64,000 nt of DNA from Pseudomonas sp. AOB-7 (GTDB taxonomy: Bacteria; Pseudomonadota; Gammaproteobacteria; Pseudomonadales; Pseudomonadaceae): NCBI RefSeq assembly GCF_003696305.1, contig NZ_RFFK01000012.1, forward strand, positions 62,001-126,000, in the 5' to 3' direction. The position numbers and the translations under genes are program-made. Each line of letters begins with the position of its first letter. Positions within the stretch are counted from its first letter, which is position 1. A model generated the notes under the pieces. The model was given only the letters and a program-made list of their open reading frames with translations. It did not search any database and was not told the DNA's origin. Positions 15,127 through 23,132 of the stretch are shown here, piece after piece.

Positions 15127-17841
15127 ATGGATGAAGTTATAGATCCAGCCGCTGGAAGCCTGCTGCGCTCGAAACTCTCGCCGCCCCAGGCCTCCACCGA
15201 CCATCTGGCAAGGCCCCAGGTTGAAGCCGCGCTTTCAGCCCATCCGCATGCCCGCCTCGTGCTCTTTTCCGCTCCCGCCGGCTTCGGCAAGACCACCGCC
15301 CTGGCGATGTTCGCCGCCGAGCGCCGCAGCGCCGGTGCCGGCATCGCCTGGTTGTCCCTCGGCCCTGGCGACGACGAGCCGGTGCGCTTCTTCCAGCAAC
15401 TGCTCGAGGCCCTCGGCCGCGCGCTGCCCGGGTTGGGCGACGACGCCCTGGGCTACCTGCGCAACACCATGCGCGTGCCGGTCGAGGCCGTCATGGAAAG
15501 CCTGCTGGTCGATCTGGCGCAGCGCCAGGAGCCGCTGCTGCTGGTGCTCGACGATCTGCACCTGATCCAGGACGGCGAGCTGCTCGGCTCGCTCAATCGC
15601 CTGGTCAAGCTGGCGCCGCCGAACTTCACCCTGGCCATCGGCAGCCGCTCGCAACCGCCGCTGAACCTAGCCACGCTGCGCGCCAAGGGGCTGCTGCTGG
15701 AAATCGGCAGCGAGGAGCTGCGCCTCAACCCGCAGGAGGCGCGCAGCTACCTCGAACGCAGCGGCCTGCAGCTCGATGCCGAGGCGTTCCGCGCGCTGTA
15801 CAGCCACACCGAGGGCTGGATGGTCGGCGTGCACCTGGCCAGCCTGTGGCTGCGTCATCAGCCCCAGCCCGGCGCGCGCATGGCCGAGCTGGGCGCGGAG
15901 CAGCACGCGGTGGGCGACTACCTGCTGCGCTCGGTGTTCGAGCAACTGCCGCTCGAGCGCCAGGAGCAGCTACTGGCCCTCGGCGTGGCGCAGCAGCTCA
16001 GCGGCGATCTGGCCAACGCGCTGACCGGCCGACAGGACGGCCAGCGCCTGCTGGAGGAGCTGGAAGCCATGCAGCTGTTCCTCCTGCCGCTGGATCGCGA
16101 GCGACAGTGGTACCGCTTCCACAACCTGTTCGCCGAATTCCTCCGCAACCGTCTCAAGGAACGCGACCCCGAACGCCTCAAGCAGCTGCATTTCAATGCC
16201 AGCCTGTGGTTCACCAATCACCACATGCAGAACCTGGCCATCGAGCACGCCTGCCTGGCCGAGGACGCCGAGATGCTCGCCGCGCTGCTTGACGGCTGCG
16301 GCCTGGAGCTGATCAATCGCGGCCAGCTCAACCTGATCTACAAGTGGCGCCAGCACGTGCCGGACGAGATCGCCGGGCGTTTTCCCGTGCTGGTGCTCGC
16401 CGACGTCTGGACCCGCGCCGCCGAACTCGGCCTGAGCGAAGCCAACCGCATGCTCGACGAGCTGCTCGAGCGCTGGGGCGAGTCGCGCAGCAGCGGGCCG
16501 CTCAGCGACAAGCTGTTGGCCACCCTGGCGATCAAGGCGGTGATCGCCCTGCAGAAGGACGACCTGGACACCTGTGTGAGCCTGGCGCGGCGCATCGAGG
16601 CACAGCTCGGCCAGCACACCGCCTTTCTCGAGGTGGCGATCCTCACGGTCGGCGCCCTGGCCCAGGTCATGCTCGGCCAGGCCGAGCCGGCGCGCCGCCT
16701 GCTGGCCCTGGCGCAGCAGCGCAACCATTTTCTCGAAGGCCGCTACCTGGACATGCAGCTGGCCAACGTGGAAATCCTGCTGTGCCTGGAGCAGGGACGG
16801 ATCAAGCAGGCGCAGCTGCTGTTCGAGCAGCTGCGTGCGCGGGTGATGCCCTGGTTCGGCGAGAAGTCCCGCGCCCTGGCCCTGCCGACCATCACCGAGG
16901 CGCTGATCGCCTACCGCCAGGGGCGGCTTGCCGGGCTGCAGGAGCGTCTGCGCTGGGCTCTGGCCACGGTCGACGTGATCAACCCCATCGATCTCTACGC
17001 CCAGGCCATGCTCTGCCTGGCGCGGGTGCAGCGCATGCAGGACGCACCCAAGGAGGCGGCCGCGACCCTGGTGCTGATGCAGAACCTGGCGGCGCGCAAC
17101 CATTCCTGGCGCTTCTACGTGCAGGCGGTGGGCGAGGAGATCGCCCTGATCCTGCAGGAGCCGGCGGCCGACCGCAGCAAGCGCGCCGAGCAGCGCTTGA
17201 AGGCGGTGGACTGGCACAAGCTGGCGGCGCACTACAAGCAGCGCAGCTTCAACCCGGTGCTCTGGGTGCTGGGCTTGACCCGCATTCGCCTGCAACAGGC
17301 GCGCGGCCATTACAGCGAGGCGCTGCACGAGATCACCCAGCTGCGCAGCCAGCTGCAGAACGGCTGGCACGGCCTGCAGCGGCTGCGCCTGGACCTGCTG
17401 GCGGCGCTCAGTTACCAGCGCCTGGGCTATCAGGAACGGGCACAGAGCCTGCTGGTGCAATGCCTGATCGGTGCCGAGCGGGAAGAGGCGCGCAGCCTGT
17501 TCGTCGAGGAAGGCGAGGCCATTCGCTTGCTGTTGCAGCAGCTGGAAGCCGCCGAGCGCCAGCCGGCGCTGCAGGGTTTCATCCGCAGCCTGCTGGCGAT
17601 CTGGCCGGGGCAGGAGTCGCGCCAGGCCCTGGACGTGCTGGAGGAGGGACTGACCGAGCGCGAGCGCGAAGTGGTCTGCCTGGCCGCCAAGGGCCTGTCC
17701 AACGACGAGATCGGCCAGCAGCTGTCGCTGGCCCTGGGGACCGTCAAATGGCACCTGCACAACATCTACGAAAAGCTCAAGGTGCGTAATCGCACCCAAG
17801 CCATCCGTCGCGCCCGCGAGCTGAGCCTACTCGAATCATGA
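15127..17841 (+). CDS. LuxR-family, MalT-type ATP-dependent transcriptional activator (first of tandem pair)
   Basis: 904 aa STAND/LAL-type regulator. An N-terminal NTPase has Walker A SAPAGFGKTT (residues 48-57) and Walker B LLLVLDDLHLI (about 137-147). A long TPR-like helical sensor spans about 350-830. The C-terminal LuxR HTH carries LTEREREVVCLAAKGLSNDE and KWHLHNIYEKLKVRNRTQAI. Such proteins are activated by binding ATP and a ligand, then oligomerise. ATG 15127 has AAGGGA upstream; an in-frame TTG at 15082 is less likely. It overlaps the next regulator gene by four bases. From memory this corresponds to PA1759 of PAO1. Target and ligand unknown; the downstream envelope operon is the obvious candidate. 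Confidence 0.9.
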   Translation: MDEVIDPAAGSLLRSKLSPPQASTDHLARPQVEAALSAHPHARLVLFSAPAGFGKTTALAMFAAERRSAGAGIAWLSLGPGDDEPVRFFQQLLEALGRALPGLGDDALGYLRNTMRVPVEAVMESLLVDLAQRQEPLLLVLDDLHLIQDGELLGSLNRLVKLAPPNFTLAIGSRSQPPLNLATLRAKGLLLEIGSEELRLNPQEARSYLERSGLQLDAEAFRALYSHTEGWMVGVHLASLWLRHQPQPGARMAELGAEQHAVGDYLLRSVFEQLPLERQEQLLALGVAQQLSGDLANALTGRQDGQRLLEELEAMQLFLLPLDRERQWYRFHNLFAEFLRNRLKERDPERLKQLHFNASLWFTNHHMQNLAIEHACLAEDAEMLAALLDGCGLELINRGQLNLIYKWRQHVPDEIAGRFPVLVLADVWTRAAELGLSEANRMLDELLERWGESRSSGPLSDKLLATLAIKAVIALQKDDLDTCVSLARRIEAQLGQHTAFLEVAILTVGALAQVMLGQAEPARRLLALAQQRNHFLEGRYLDMQLANVEILLCLEQGRIKQAQLLFEQLRARVMPWFGEKSRALALPTITEALIAYRQGRLAGLQERLRWALATVDVINPIDLYAQAMLCLARVQRMQDAPKEAAATLVLMQNLAARNHSWRFYVQAVGEEIALILQEPAADRSKRAEQRLKAVDWHKLAAHYKQRSFNPVLWVLGLTRIRLQQARGHYSEALHEITQLRSQLQNGWHGLQRLRLDLLAALSYQRLGYQERAQSLLVQCLIGAEREEARSLFVEEGEAIRLLLQQLEAAERQPALQGFIRSLLAIWPGQESRQALDVLEEGLTEREREVVCLAAKGLSNDEIGQQLSLALGTVKWHLHNIYEKLKVRNRTQAIRRARELSLLES

Positions 17842-20561
17842 CCAGTCAAAACCAACCCCGCCTGCAGGCGTTTCCCCTGCTGCGCACCAAGCTCTATCCC
17901 GCCCATGGCGAAGGCGCACCGCTGCTGGAGCGCTCGGCGCTGCTCGAGCGTCTGCTGGCGGCGCGCGAACAACGCCTGTTGCTCCTCAGCGCGCCGGCCG
18001 GCTTCGGCAAGAGCACGGTGCTCAGCCAGTTGCGACGGCGCCTGCAGGCGCAGGGCGCGCGCGTCGCCTGGCTGTCGTGCGACGAGGCCGACAGCGAGCC
18101 GCCGCGTTTTCTGCAGTACCTGATCGCTTCCATCGAACTGGCCTGCCCGGGGTTCGGCAGCAGCGCCTCGGCGCTGCTGCAGGGCGACATCAGCTGGCCG
18201 CTGGAGGCGGTGATCGACGCCTTCATCGACGACCTCAAGGGCCTGCCGCACGCGCTCTACCTGATGCTCGACGACTTCCACCGCATCCGCCATCCGTCCC
18301 TCGGCCAGGGGGCGCGCTACCTGGTCGAGCGCCTGCCCAGGCACGTGCACCTGGTGGTCAGCACGCGCTACCAGCCGCGTTTTCTCGACGAGCCGCCGTC
18401 GCTCGGCGCCTGGGCCTTCTGGCTCAAGGCCGAGGACCTGCGCCTGAGCCGCGCCGAGACCGCCGCCTACTTCCGCGAAATCAAGCAGCTGGCGCTGGAG
18501 GAGGGCGAGCTCAACCAGCTCTATGCGCGTACCGAGGGCTGGATCACCGCCCTGCACCTGGCCGCGCTGGCCTTGCCGCGCCAGCAGGATCGCGCCGCCT
18601 TTCTCGCCGGGCTGTCCGGCGCCGAACGCGATATCGCCGACTACCTGGCCGAGGACGTGCTGGCCAGCCTGCCCGAGGCGCTGCAGCTGTTTCTCGATCA
18701 GACCTCGGTGCTCGACGAATTCAACGCCGAGCTGTGCAACGCCCTGACCGGCCGCCGCGACGGACGCGACATGTTGCGTCGGCTGCAGGGCGAGCAACTG
18801 TTCGTGATCCCGCTGGACGAGCAGGGCGAGTGGTTCCGCTATCACCACCTGTTCTCCGAATTCCTCCAGGGCCGCCTGGCCAAGCGCGGCGATCCGGCCC
18901 ACCTGCTGCACGCCGCGGCACGCTGGTGCGAGGGCCGCGACCTGGCCGACAAGTCGATCAAGTACGCCCTGCGCGCCCGCGACTACGCTTTCGCCGCAGA
19001 ACTGCTTGAGCGCCAGGGCGCGCGGCTGATCGCCGGCAACCGGGTGTACGGCATCCTCGCCATCCTCAAGGACGTGCCGCCGGTGGTGATCGGCGAGCAG
19101 CCGGTGTTCCAGATCTTCTATGCCTGGCAGCTGGCCTTCGAGCAGAAGTTCGCCGAATCCGAGGCGCTGATCGAGGAGGTCAGCACGCGCCTGACCCAGG
19201 GGCGCGGCAAGGGCATGCACTTCGGCCTGATCGAGCTGCTGGCGGCGGCGCAGGTGCTCAAGGCGCTGGTGCTGCTGTACCAGGACAAGTTGGAGGCCTG
19301 CCTCAAGGTGGCCGGGCACTGGCTGGCGCTGGTGCCGCAGAACCAGCCGGTGTTCCGCGCCAGCCTGGCCTGCGTGCAGGCCGCGGCGTTCGCCCTGCTC
19401 GGCGAATTTGGCGAAGCGGCCAAGGCCATCGCCGTGGCGCGGGAGAACCTGCGCCAGTGCGAGAGCGAATACCTGCACGTGATGGCCAGCCTGATCGAGG
19501 CGCTGATCTGCAAGGAATACGGCGAGCTGGAGCGTGGTCGCGCCCTGGCGGAAACCGCGCGGGCGCGGGTCGAGCAGGTGTTCGGCCGGCGCAGTCGGGT
19601 CGGCGGGCCGCTGGGCCTGGCCTACGCCGACCTGCTCTACGAACAGGATCGGCATGGCGCCATTCTCGCCGAACTGCCGCTGGCCACCACCTGGCGCGAC
19701 GTGGCCACGCCGGTGGAGCTGATCAGCCGCGGCAAGCTGGTGATGGCGCGCGCGCGGTTCTTCGCCGGCGAGGCCGAGCAGGGGCTGGCCGAGCTCGACG
19801 AGTGGCTGGCCGGCCTGCAGGGCCCGGGCTACGAGCGGGTATTCGCCTTGGGCATGGGCTGCAAGGTGCAGTTCCTGCTGTGGCTGCGCCGGCCCAACGA
19901 GGCGCAGCGCATCTACCTGCAGCTGGAGCGACACCTGGCGGCGCTGCCCATCGAACGCTATGGCGATGCCCATACCGCCCTGGCCCTGAGCCAGGCGCGT
20001 CTGGCCCTGGCCGAGCGCCGGGTGGAAAAAGCCCAGGCCAGTCTGGAAGCCTGCCTGGCCAAGCAGGGCGCCGAGCACCAGCGCGACCGCCGGCTGCGTC
20101 TGGCCCTGTTACTTTCTGTGGCGTACTGGCGCAAAGGTAACAGCGAAAAAGCCTTCGCCTTGCTCCGCGCGACGCTGGAGGAGGCCTGGCAGTGCGGCTA
20201 CCGCCGCCTGTTCCAGGACGATGCGCTGTGGCTGCTGCCGCTCTGGGACGCCTGGAGCAGCGCCGAACCCAAGCGCGCCGCGGCCTGGCAGGGGGTCGCC
20301 GAACTGCTCCGCGAGCAATGTCGACGAATGGCCATAGATCCGGAAAGTTTCGAGGAAAATCAGGATGTTAGTCATCGCGAGCGGGAGATCCTGCGGCTGG
20401 TGGCGGCGGGCCTGTCGAACCGCGATATCGCCCAGGCGGTGCACCTGTCGGAGGCCACCATCAAGTGGCACCTGCACAACCTGTTTTCCAAGCTGGGGGT
20501 GCGCAGCCGCACCCAGGCGGTACTCAAGGGCAAGAGCCTGGGCCTGCTCAGCGAGGCCTGA
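17838..20561 (+). CDS. LuxR-family, MalT-type ATP-dependent transcriptional activator (second of tandem pair)
   Basis: 907 aa with the same architecture as the preceding protein. Walker A is SAPAGFGKST (residues 51-60) and Walker B is LYLMLDDFHRI. An all-helical middle domain follows, then a C-terminal HTH with VSHREREILRLVAAGLSNRD and KWHLHNLFSKLGVRSRTQAV. The two proteins clearly arose by duplication but have diverged. The ATG overlaps the previous stop (ATGA), so they are made together and could form hetero-oligomers. It is followed by a 240-bp non-coding region and then the envelope operon. Confidence 0.9.
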   Translation: MTSQNQPRLQAFPLLRTKLYPAHGEGAPLLERSALLERLLAAREQRLLLLSAPAGFGKSTVLSQLRRRLQAQGARVAWLSCDEADSEPPRFLQYLIASIELACPGFGSSASALLQGDISWPLEAVIDAFIDDLKGLPHALYLMLDDFHRIRHPSLGQGARYLVERLPRHVHLVVSTRYQPRFLDEPPSLGAWAFWLKAEDLRLSRAETAAYFREIKQLALEEGELNQLYARTEGWITALHLAALALPRQQDRAAFLAGLSGAERDIADYLAEDVLASLPEALQLFLDQTSVLDEFNAELCNALTGRRDGRDMLRRLQGEQLFVIPLDEQGEWFRYHHLFSEFLQGRLAKRGDPAHLLHAAARWCEGRDLADKSIKYALRARDYAFAAELLERQGARLIAGNRVYGILAILKDVPPVVIGEQPVFQIFYAWQLAFEQKFAESEALIEEVSTRLTQGRGKGMHFGLIELLAAAQVLKALVLLYQDKLEACLKVAGHWLALVPQNQPVFRASLACVQAAAFALLGEFGEAAKAIAVARENLRQCESEYLHVMASLIEALICKEYGELERGRALAETARARVEQVFGRRSRVGGPLGLAYADLLYEQDRHGAILAELPLATTWRDVATPVELISRGKLVMARARFFAGEAEQGLAELDEWLAGLQGPGYERVFALGMGCKVQFLLWLRRPNEAQRIYLQLERHLAALPIERYGDAHTALALSQARLALAERRVEKAQASLEACLAKQGAEHQRDRRLRLALLLSVAYWRKGNSEKAFALLRATLEEAWQCGYRRLFQDDALWLLPLWDAWSSAEPKRAAAWQGVAELLREQCRRMAIDPESFEENQDVSHREREILRLVAAGLSNRDIAQAVHLSEATIKWHLHNLFSKLGVRSRTQAVLKGKSLGLLSEA

Positions 20562-20801
20562 GCTGTCCGGTGAGGAAAGTGAGCGGCCGTGCTCCATCCC
20601 TTGGATGGGCTGGCAGTCGGGGAGGGGGTTAGTAGCTTGTAGCCAGGTCGAGAAGCACGGTGCTTCGCGAATCCAAGCCTGGCGCGCTTAGGGAAGCAGC
20701 GGCAGGCCTGGTGATCGGTATGAGCCGATCCAGCTGCTCGCGACAGGGAGTCGCCGGCAGAGCCCCGGGGAACCCCCATTAGAACTGTGGAGATAACAAC
20801 A
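20562..20801 (+). promoter_or_regulatory. Non-coding control region of the envelope operon, with a MalT-box-like motif
   Basis: 240 bp without a credible gene. It contains a perfect inverted repeat CCATCC-N3-GGATGG (20594-20608) and GGGGAGGGGG (20619-20628). The latter differs at one base from the E. coli MalT box GGGGA(T/G)GAGG. A second inverted repeat GATCGGTATGAGCCGATC lies near 20713-20730. No convincing sigma-70 hexamers were found. Binding by the two upstream regulators is inferred only from position and motif. Confidence 0.35.
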
Positions 20802-21224
20802 ATGATGACCCTGAAAAAACTCGCTCTTGCCGCCGCCATCATGGCCGTTCCGTTCATGGCTCAGGCCGACCTGAAGGCGCTGGACGACGCCGATCTGGCC
20901 GGTGTGACCGGTCAGGCCGGGATCAGCATCGCCGGTAACTTCGACGCCACCATCGGCTCCATCGTCTACACCGACACCGAAGCCGGCGTCACCGACGGCA
21001 GCAACAGCCTGACCCTGGAAACCGTCACCCTGTCCGGCTTCAACATCGACGAAAGCAACCCGCTGACCATCGACGTGGTCGACAGCAAGCTGGAAATCGG
21101 CCTGCCGGGCATCAACGGCGGTGTGTCGGTGGCCGCGGTGAAGATCGGTGCCAACAGCATCGGCGGTCTGGCCATCAACGGCCTGGACATGGCCGGCTCC
21201 ACCGTCAAGGTCTGGGGTCATTGA
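20802..21224 (+). CDS. Small secreted protein with VTGQAGI motif (FilA/DUF6160-like), first gene of the envelope operon
   Basis: 140 aa. A classical signal peptide ends MAQA at residue 22. The mature N-terminus, DLKALDDADLAGVTGQAGIS, carries the L-D-D-x-x-L-x-x-V-T-G-Q-x-G-I motif of the putative Acinetobacter pilus protein FilA and DUF6160 relatives. The rest is a Gly/Ser/Thr/Val-rich, strand-prone sequence without cysteine. ATG 20802 lies 8 bases after GGAGA; an adjacent ATG (20805) and a GTG (20787) are possible. It is the likely structural subunit or cargo of the locus. Family naming is from memory and needs a profile search. Confidence 0.75.
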   Translation: MMTLKKLALAAAIMAVPFMAQADLKALDDADLAGVTGQAGISIAGNFDATIGSIVYTDTEAGVTDGSNSLTLETVTLSGFNIDESNPLTIDVVDSKLEIGLPGINGGVSVAAVKIGANSIGGLAINGLDMAGSTVKVWGH

Positions 21225-21309
21225 TCCTCGTTTGACCCGATCCACAGGAGCCCTGTCGCCAGGCGCGGCGGGGCTTCCTGCTTCGTTGTACGCAGTCGCG
21301 GATTGACCA

Positions 21310-22071
21310 ATGATCGAGATTCTCGTGGGCAGCCTGATCGGTTTGTACGGTTTTACCGAGGCGGTCGACACCAAGCCGCAACCTGCCGGAGTCGTGAATA
21401 TCAGCCAGCCGCTGGTGCCCAATGGCCCGTTGCGCGAGTCGGTGGTGCTGGAGCCGATGAGCCAACTGCAGTTTCGCAACGTGATCCGCCAGGCCTACGA
21501 CTACAGCTGCGGTTCCGCGGCGCTGACCACCCTGCTCGACTACTACCTGGGGCGCAATCTGGAAGAGCGTCAGGTGATGGAAGGGCTGCTGCATTTCGGC
21601 GAGGCGGAGAAGATCGTCGAGCGTCGCGGCTTTTCGCTGCTCGACATGAAGCGCTTCGTCACCGCGCTGGGCTACAAGAGCGGCGGCTTTCGCGCCGACT
21701 TCGCCGACCTCGAGCAGCTCGAGCACCCGGCCATCGTGCCGATCGAGTATGCCGGCTTCAAGCATTTCGTGGTGGTGCGCGACGTCTACAACGAGCACGT
21801 CTTCGTCGCCGATCCGGCGCTGGGCAATATCAGCTTCACCCGCGTGCGCTTCGAGCAGATCTGGGACCAGAACGTACTGTTCGTGATCTTTCCCAGCGGC
21901 AACGAGCCGGCCAATGCCATGGCCCTGACCGACCGCGATCTGCGCATCATCGACGACCGCACCATCAGTCTGCTGGCCTTCCGCGAGTTTCCGCAGATGG
22001 CCAAGTTCACCGCCAATCAGGCCGATCAGCTGGGATCGGGGGGCGACATTCAATACATTCGCCGCAAGTGA
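21310..22071 (+). CDS. C39-peptidase-like protein (FilB/FapD-like)
   Basis: 253 aa. The core QAYDYSCGSAALTTLLDYYL gives the oxyanion Gln61 and catalytic Cys67; GFKHFVVVRDVY gives His152 and FVADPALG gives Asp168. This is the papain-like C39 triad found in bacteriocin-processing peptidases and in FapD of the Fap amyloid system. An N-terminal hydrophobic stretch (residues 4-15) may be a signal or anchor. It likely processes or activates a neighbouring secreted protein, but no double-glycine leader is obvious in the preceding gene. It lies 85 bp after that gene, with a GC hairpin between them. Confidence 0.82.
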   Translation: MIEILVGSLIGLYGFTEAVDTKPQPAGVVNISQPLVPNGPLRESVVLEPMSQLQFRNVIRQAYDYSCGSAALTTLLDYYLGRNLEERQVMEGLLHFGEAEKIVERRGFSLLDMKRFVTALGYKSGGFRADFADLEQLEHPAIVPIEYAGFKHFVVVRDVYNEHVFVADPALGNISFTRVRFEQIWDQNVLFVIFPSGNEPANAMALTDRDLRIIDDRTISLLAFREFPQMAKFTANQADQLGSGGDIQYIRRK

Positions 22072-22109
22072 TTCACCCGGCATAACAATAACGACCTGGG
22101 GATAGCGTC

Positions 22110-23114
22110 ATGGGAGTTTGGGGGTACGCAGGGCTGGCCGCGCTGGCGCTGGCCATGGCGCAGCCGGCCTGCGCCGAAGAGGCGACGGTCGACGAGGCGC
22201 GCGAGGCGCTGACCAAGAAGGAAGACGACGCCGACAGCGCCAAGGCGCTGGAAGAGGTGTTCCAGGCCGCCGAGAAGAGCTACACCCTGCTCAAGAAGGG
22301 CGAACGCACCCTGACCTACGGCTTCGACTACTCGCTGCTGCGCGATACCCAGATCCAGACCGTGCGCACCGGCAGCAACGTGTTCAGCGTGATCGGCCAG
22401 AGCGAGGCGCAGCACACCTTCACCAACTCCTTCACCTTCGACTACGGGGTGTGGGACAACCTGACCTTCAGCATGCGCGTGCCGTTCCTGGCCAAGTACG
22501 ACACCGAGCGCGACCTCAGCACCTACAGCCTCGGCGACGTCTCCGCCAGCCTGCGCTGGCAGCCCTGGTCGTCGGCGCGCGGGCGGCCGGTCACCACGCT
22601 GTTCGCCACCCTCGGCCTGCCCACCGGCGACAGCCCTTACGACGTCAGCCTGGACAACGGCCTGTCCAGCGGCAACGGCTATTACAGCCTGGGCGTCGGC
22701 GCCAACCTGTCCTACGTGATCGACCCGGTCGTGCTGTTCGGCTCGCTGGGTTACACCTACAACCTGCCGATCCGCGACGCCGACCAGGTGCGCGCCGGCC
22801 GCCTGCTGGAAGAGGTCGACCCGGGCTCGAGCCTGTCGCTGAGCATGGGCTTCGCCTACGCGCTGTCCTACGACGTGTCGCTGGCCACCTCGTTCCAGAT
22901 GGCGCACAACCTGGCGCCGAAGTTCAAGTTCAGCGACGCCAGCTTCGAAGGCAGCGAGCAGACCAGCGCGGTGATGAACTTCTCCCTCGGCCTGCGCACC
23001 TCGCCGAACCATATCGTCAACGTCAACGCCGGCTTCGGCATGACCGAAGATTCGCCCGATGTCCTGCTCGGCGTCTCCATGCCCCTGGACATCAAGGGCC
23101 TCAAGGCCGAATAA
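22110..23114 (+). CDS. Outer-membrane beta-barrel protein with N-terminal helical segment (FilC-like)
   Basis: 334 aa. A signal peptide (about 1-22) is followed by a charged helical, coiled-coil-prone stretch (24-63, KKEDDADSAKALEEVFQAAE) and then alternating amphipathic strands to the end (YGFDYSLL, FTFDYGVWDNLTFSMRVPFL, YYSLGVGANLSYVID and others). A short coil in front of a 10-12-strand barrel recalls the organisation of FapF, the secretion channel of Fap amyloid, and of Phenol_MetA_deg-type barrels. It is probably the outer-membrane channel of this system. Spacing to its neighbours is 38 and 18 bp. Confidence 0.7.
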   Translation: MGVWGYAGLAALALAMAQPACAEEATVDEAREALTKKEDDADSAKALEEVFQAAEKSYTLLKKGERTLTYGFDYSLLRDTQIQTVRTGSNVFSVIGQSEAQHTFTNSFTFDYGVWDNLTFSMRVPFLAKYDTERDLSTYSLGDVSASLRWQPWSSARGRPVTTLFATLGLPTGDSPYDVSLDNGLSSGNGYYSLGVGANLSYVIDPVVLFGSLGYTYNLPIRDADQVRAGRLLEEVDPGSSLSLSMGFAYALSYDVSLATSFQMAHNLAPKFKFSDASFEGSEQTSAVMNFSLGLRTSPNHIVNVNAGFGMTEDSPDVLLGVSMPLDIKGLKAE

Positions 23115-23132
23115 GCAGCGAGCGAAGCCGAT

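Noticed and set aside
15970..17799. 609-aa minus-strand open frame opposite the first MalT-type regulator
   Set aside because: Shadow frame; the plus strand carries Walker A/B and LuxR HTH motifs in the correct order.
20713..20730. Inverted repeat GATCGG...CCGATC as a terminator of the second regulator gene
   Set aside because: No following T tract and a short stem; left as an unassigned repeat in the control region.
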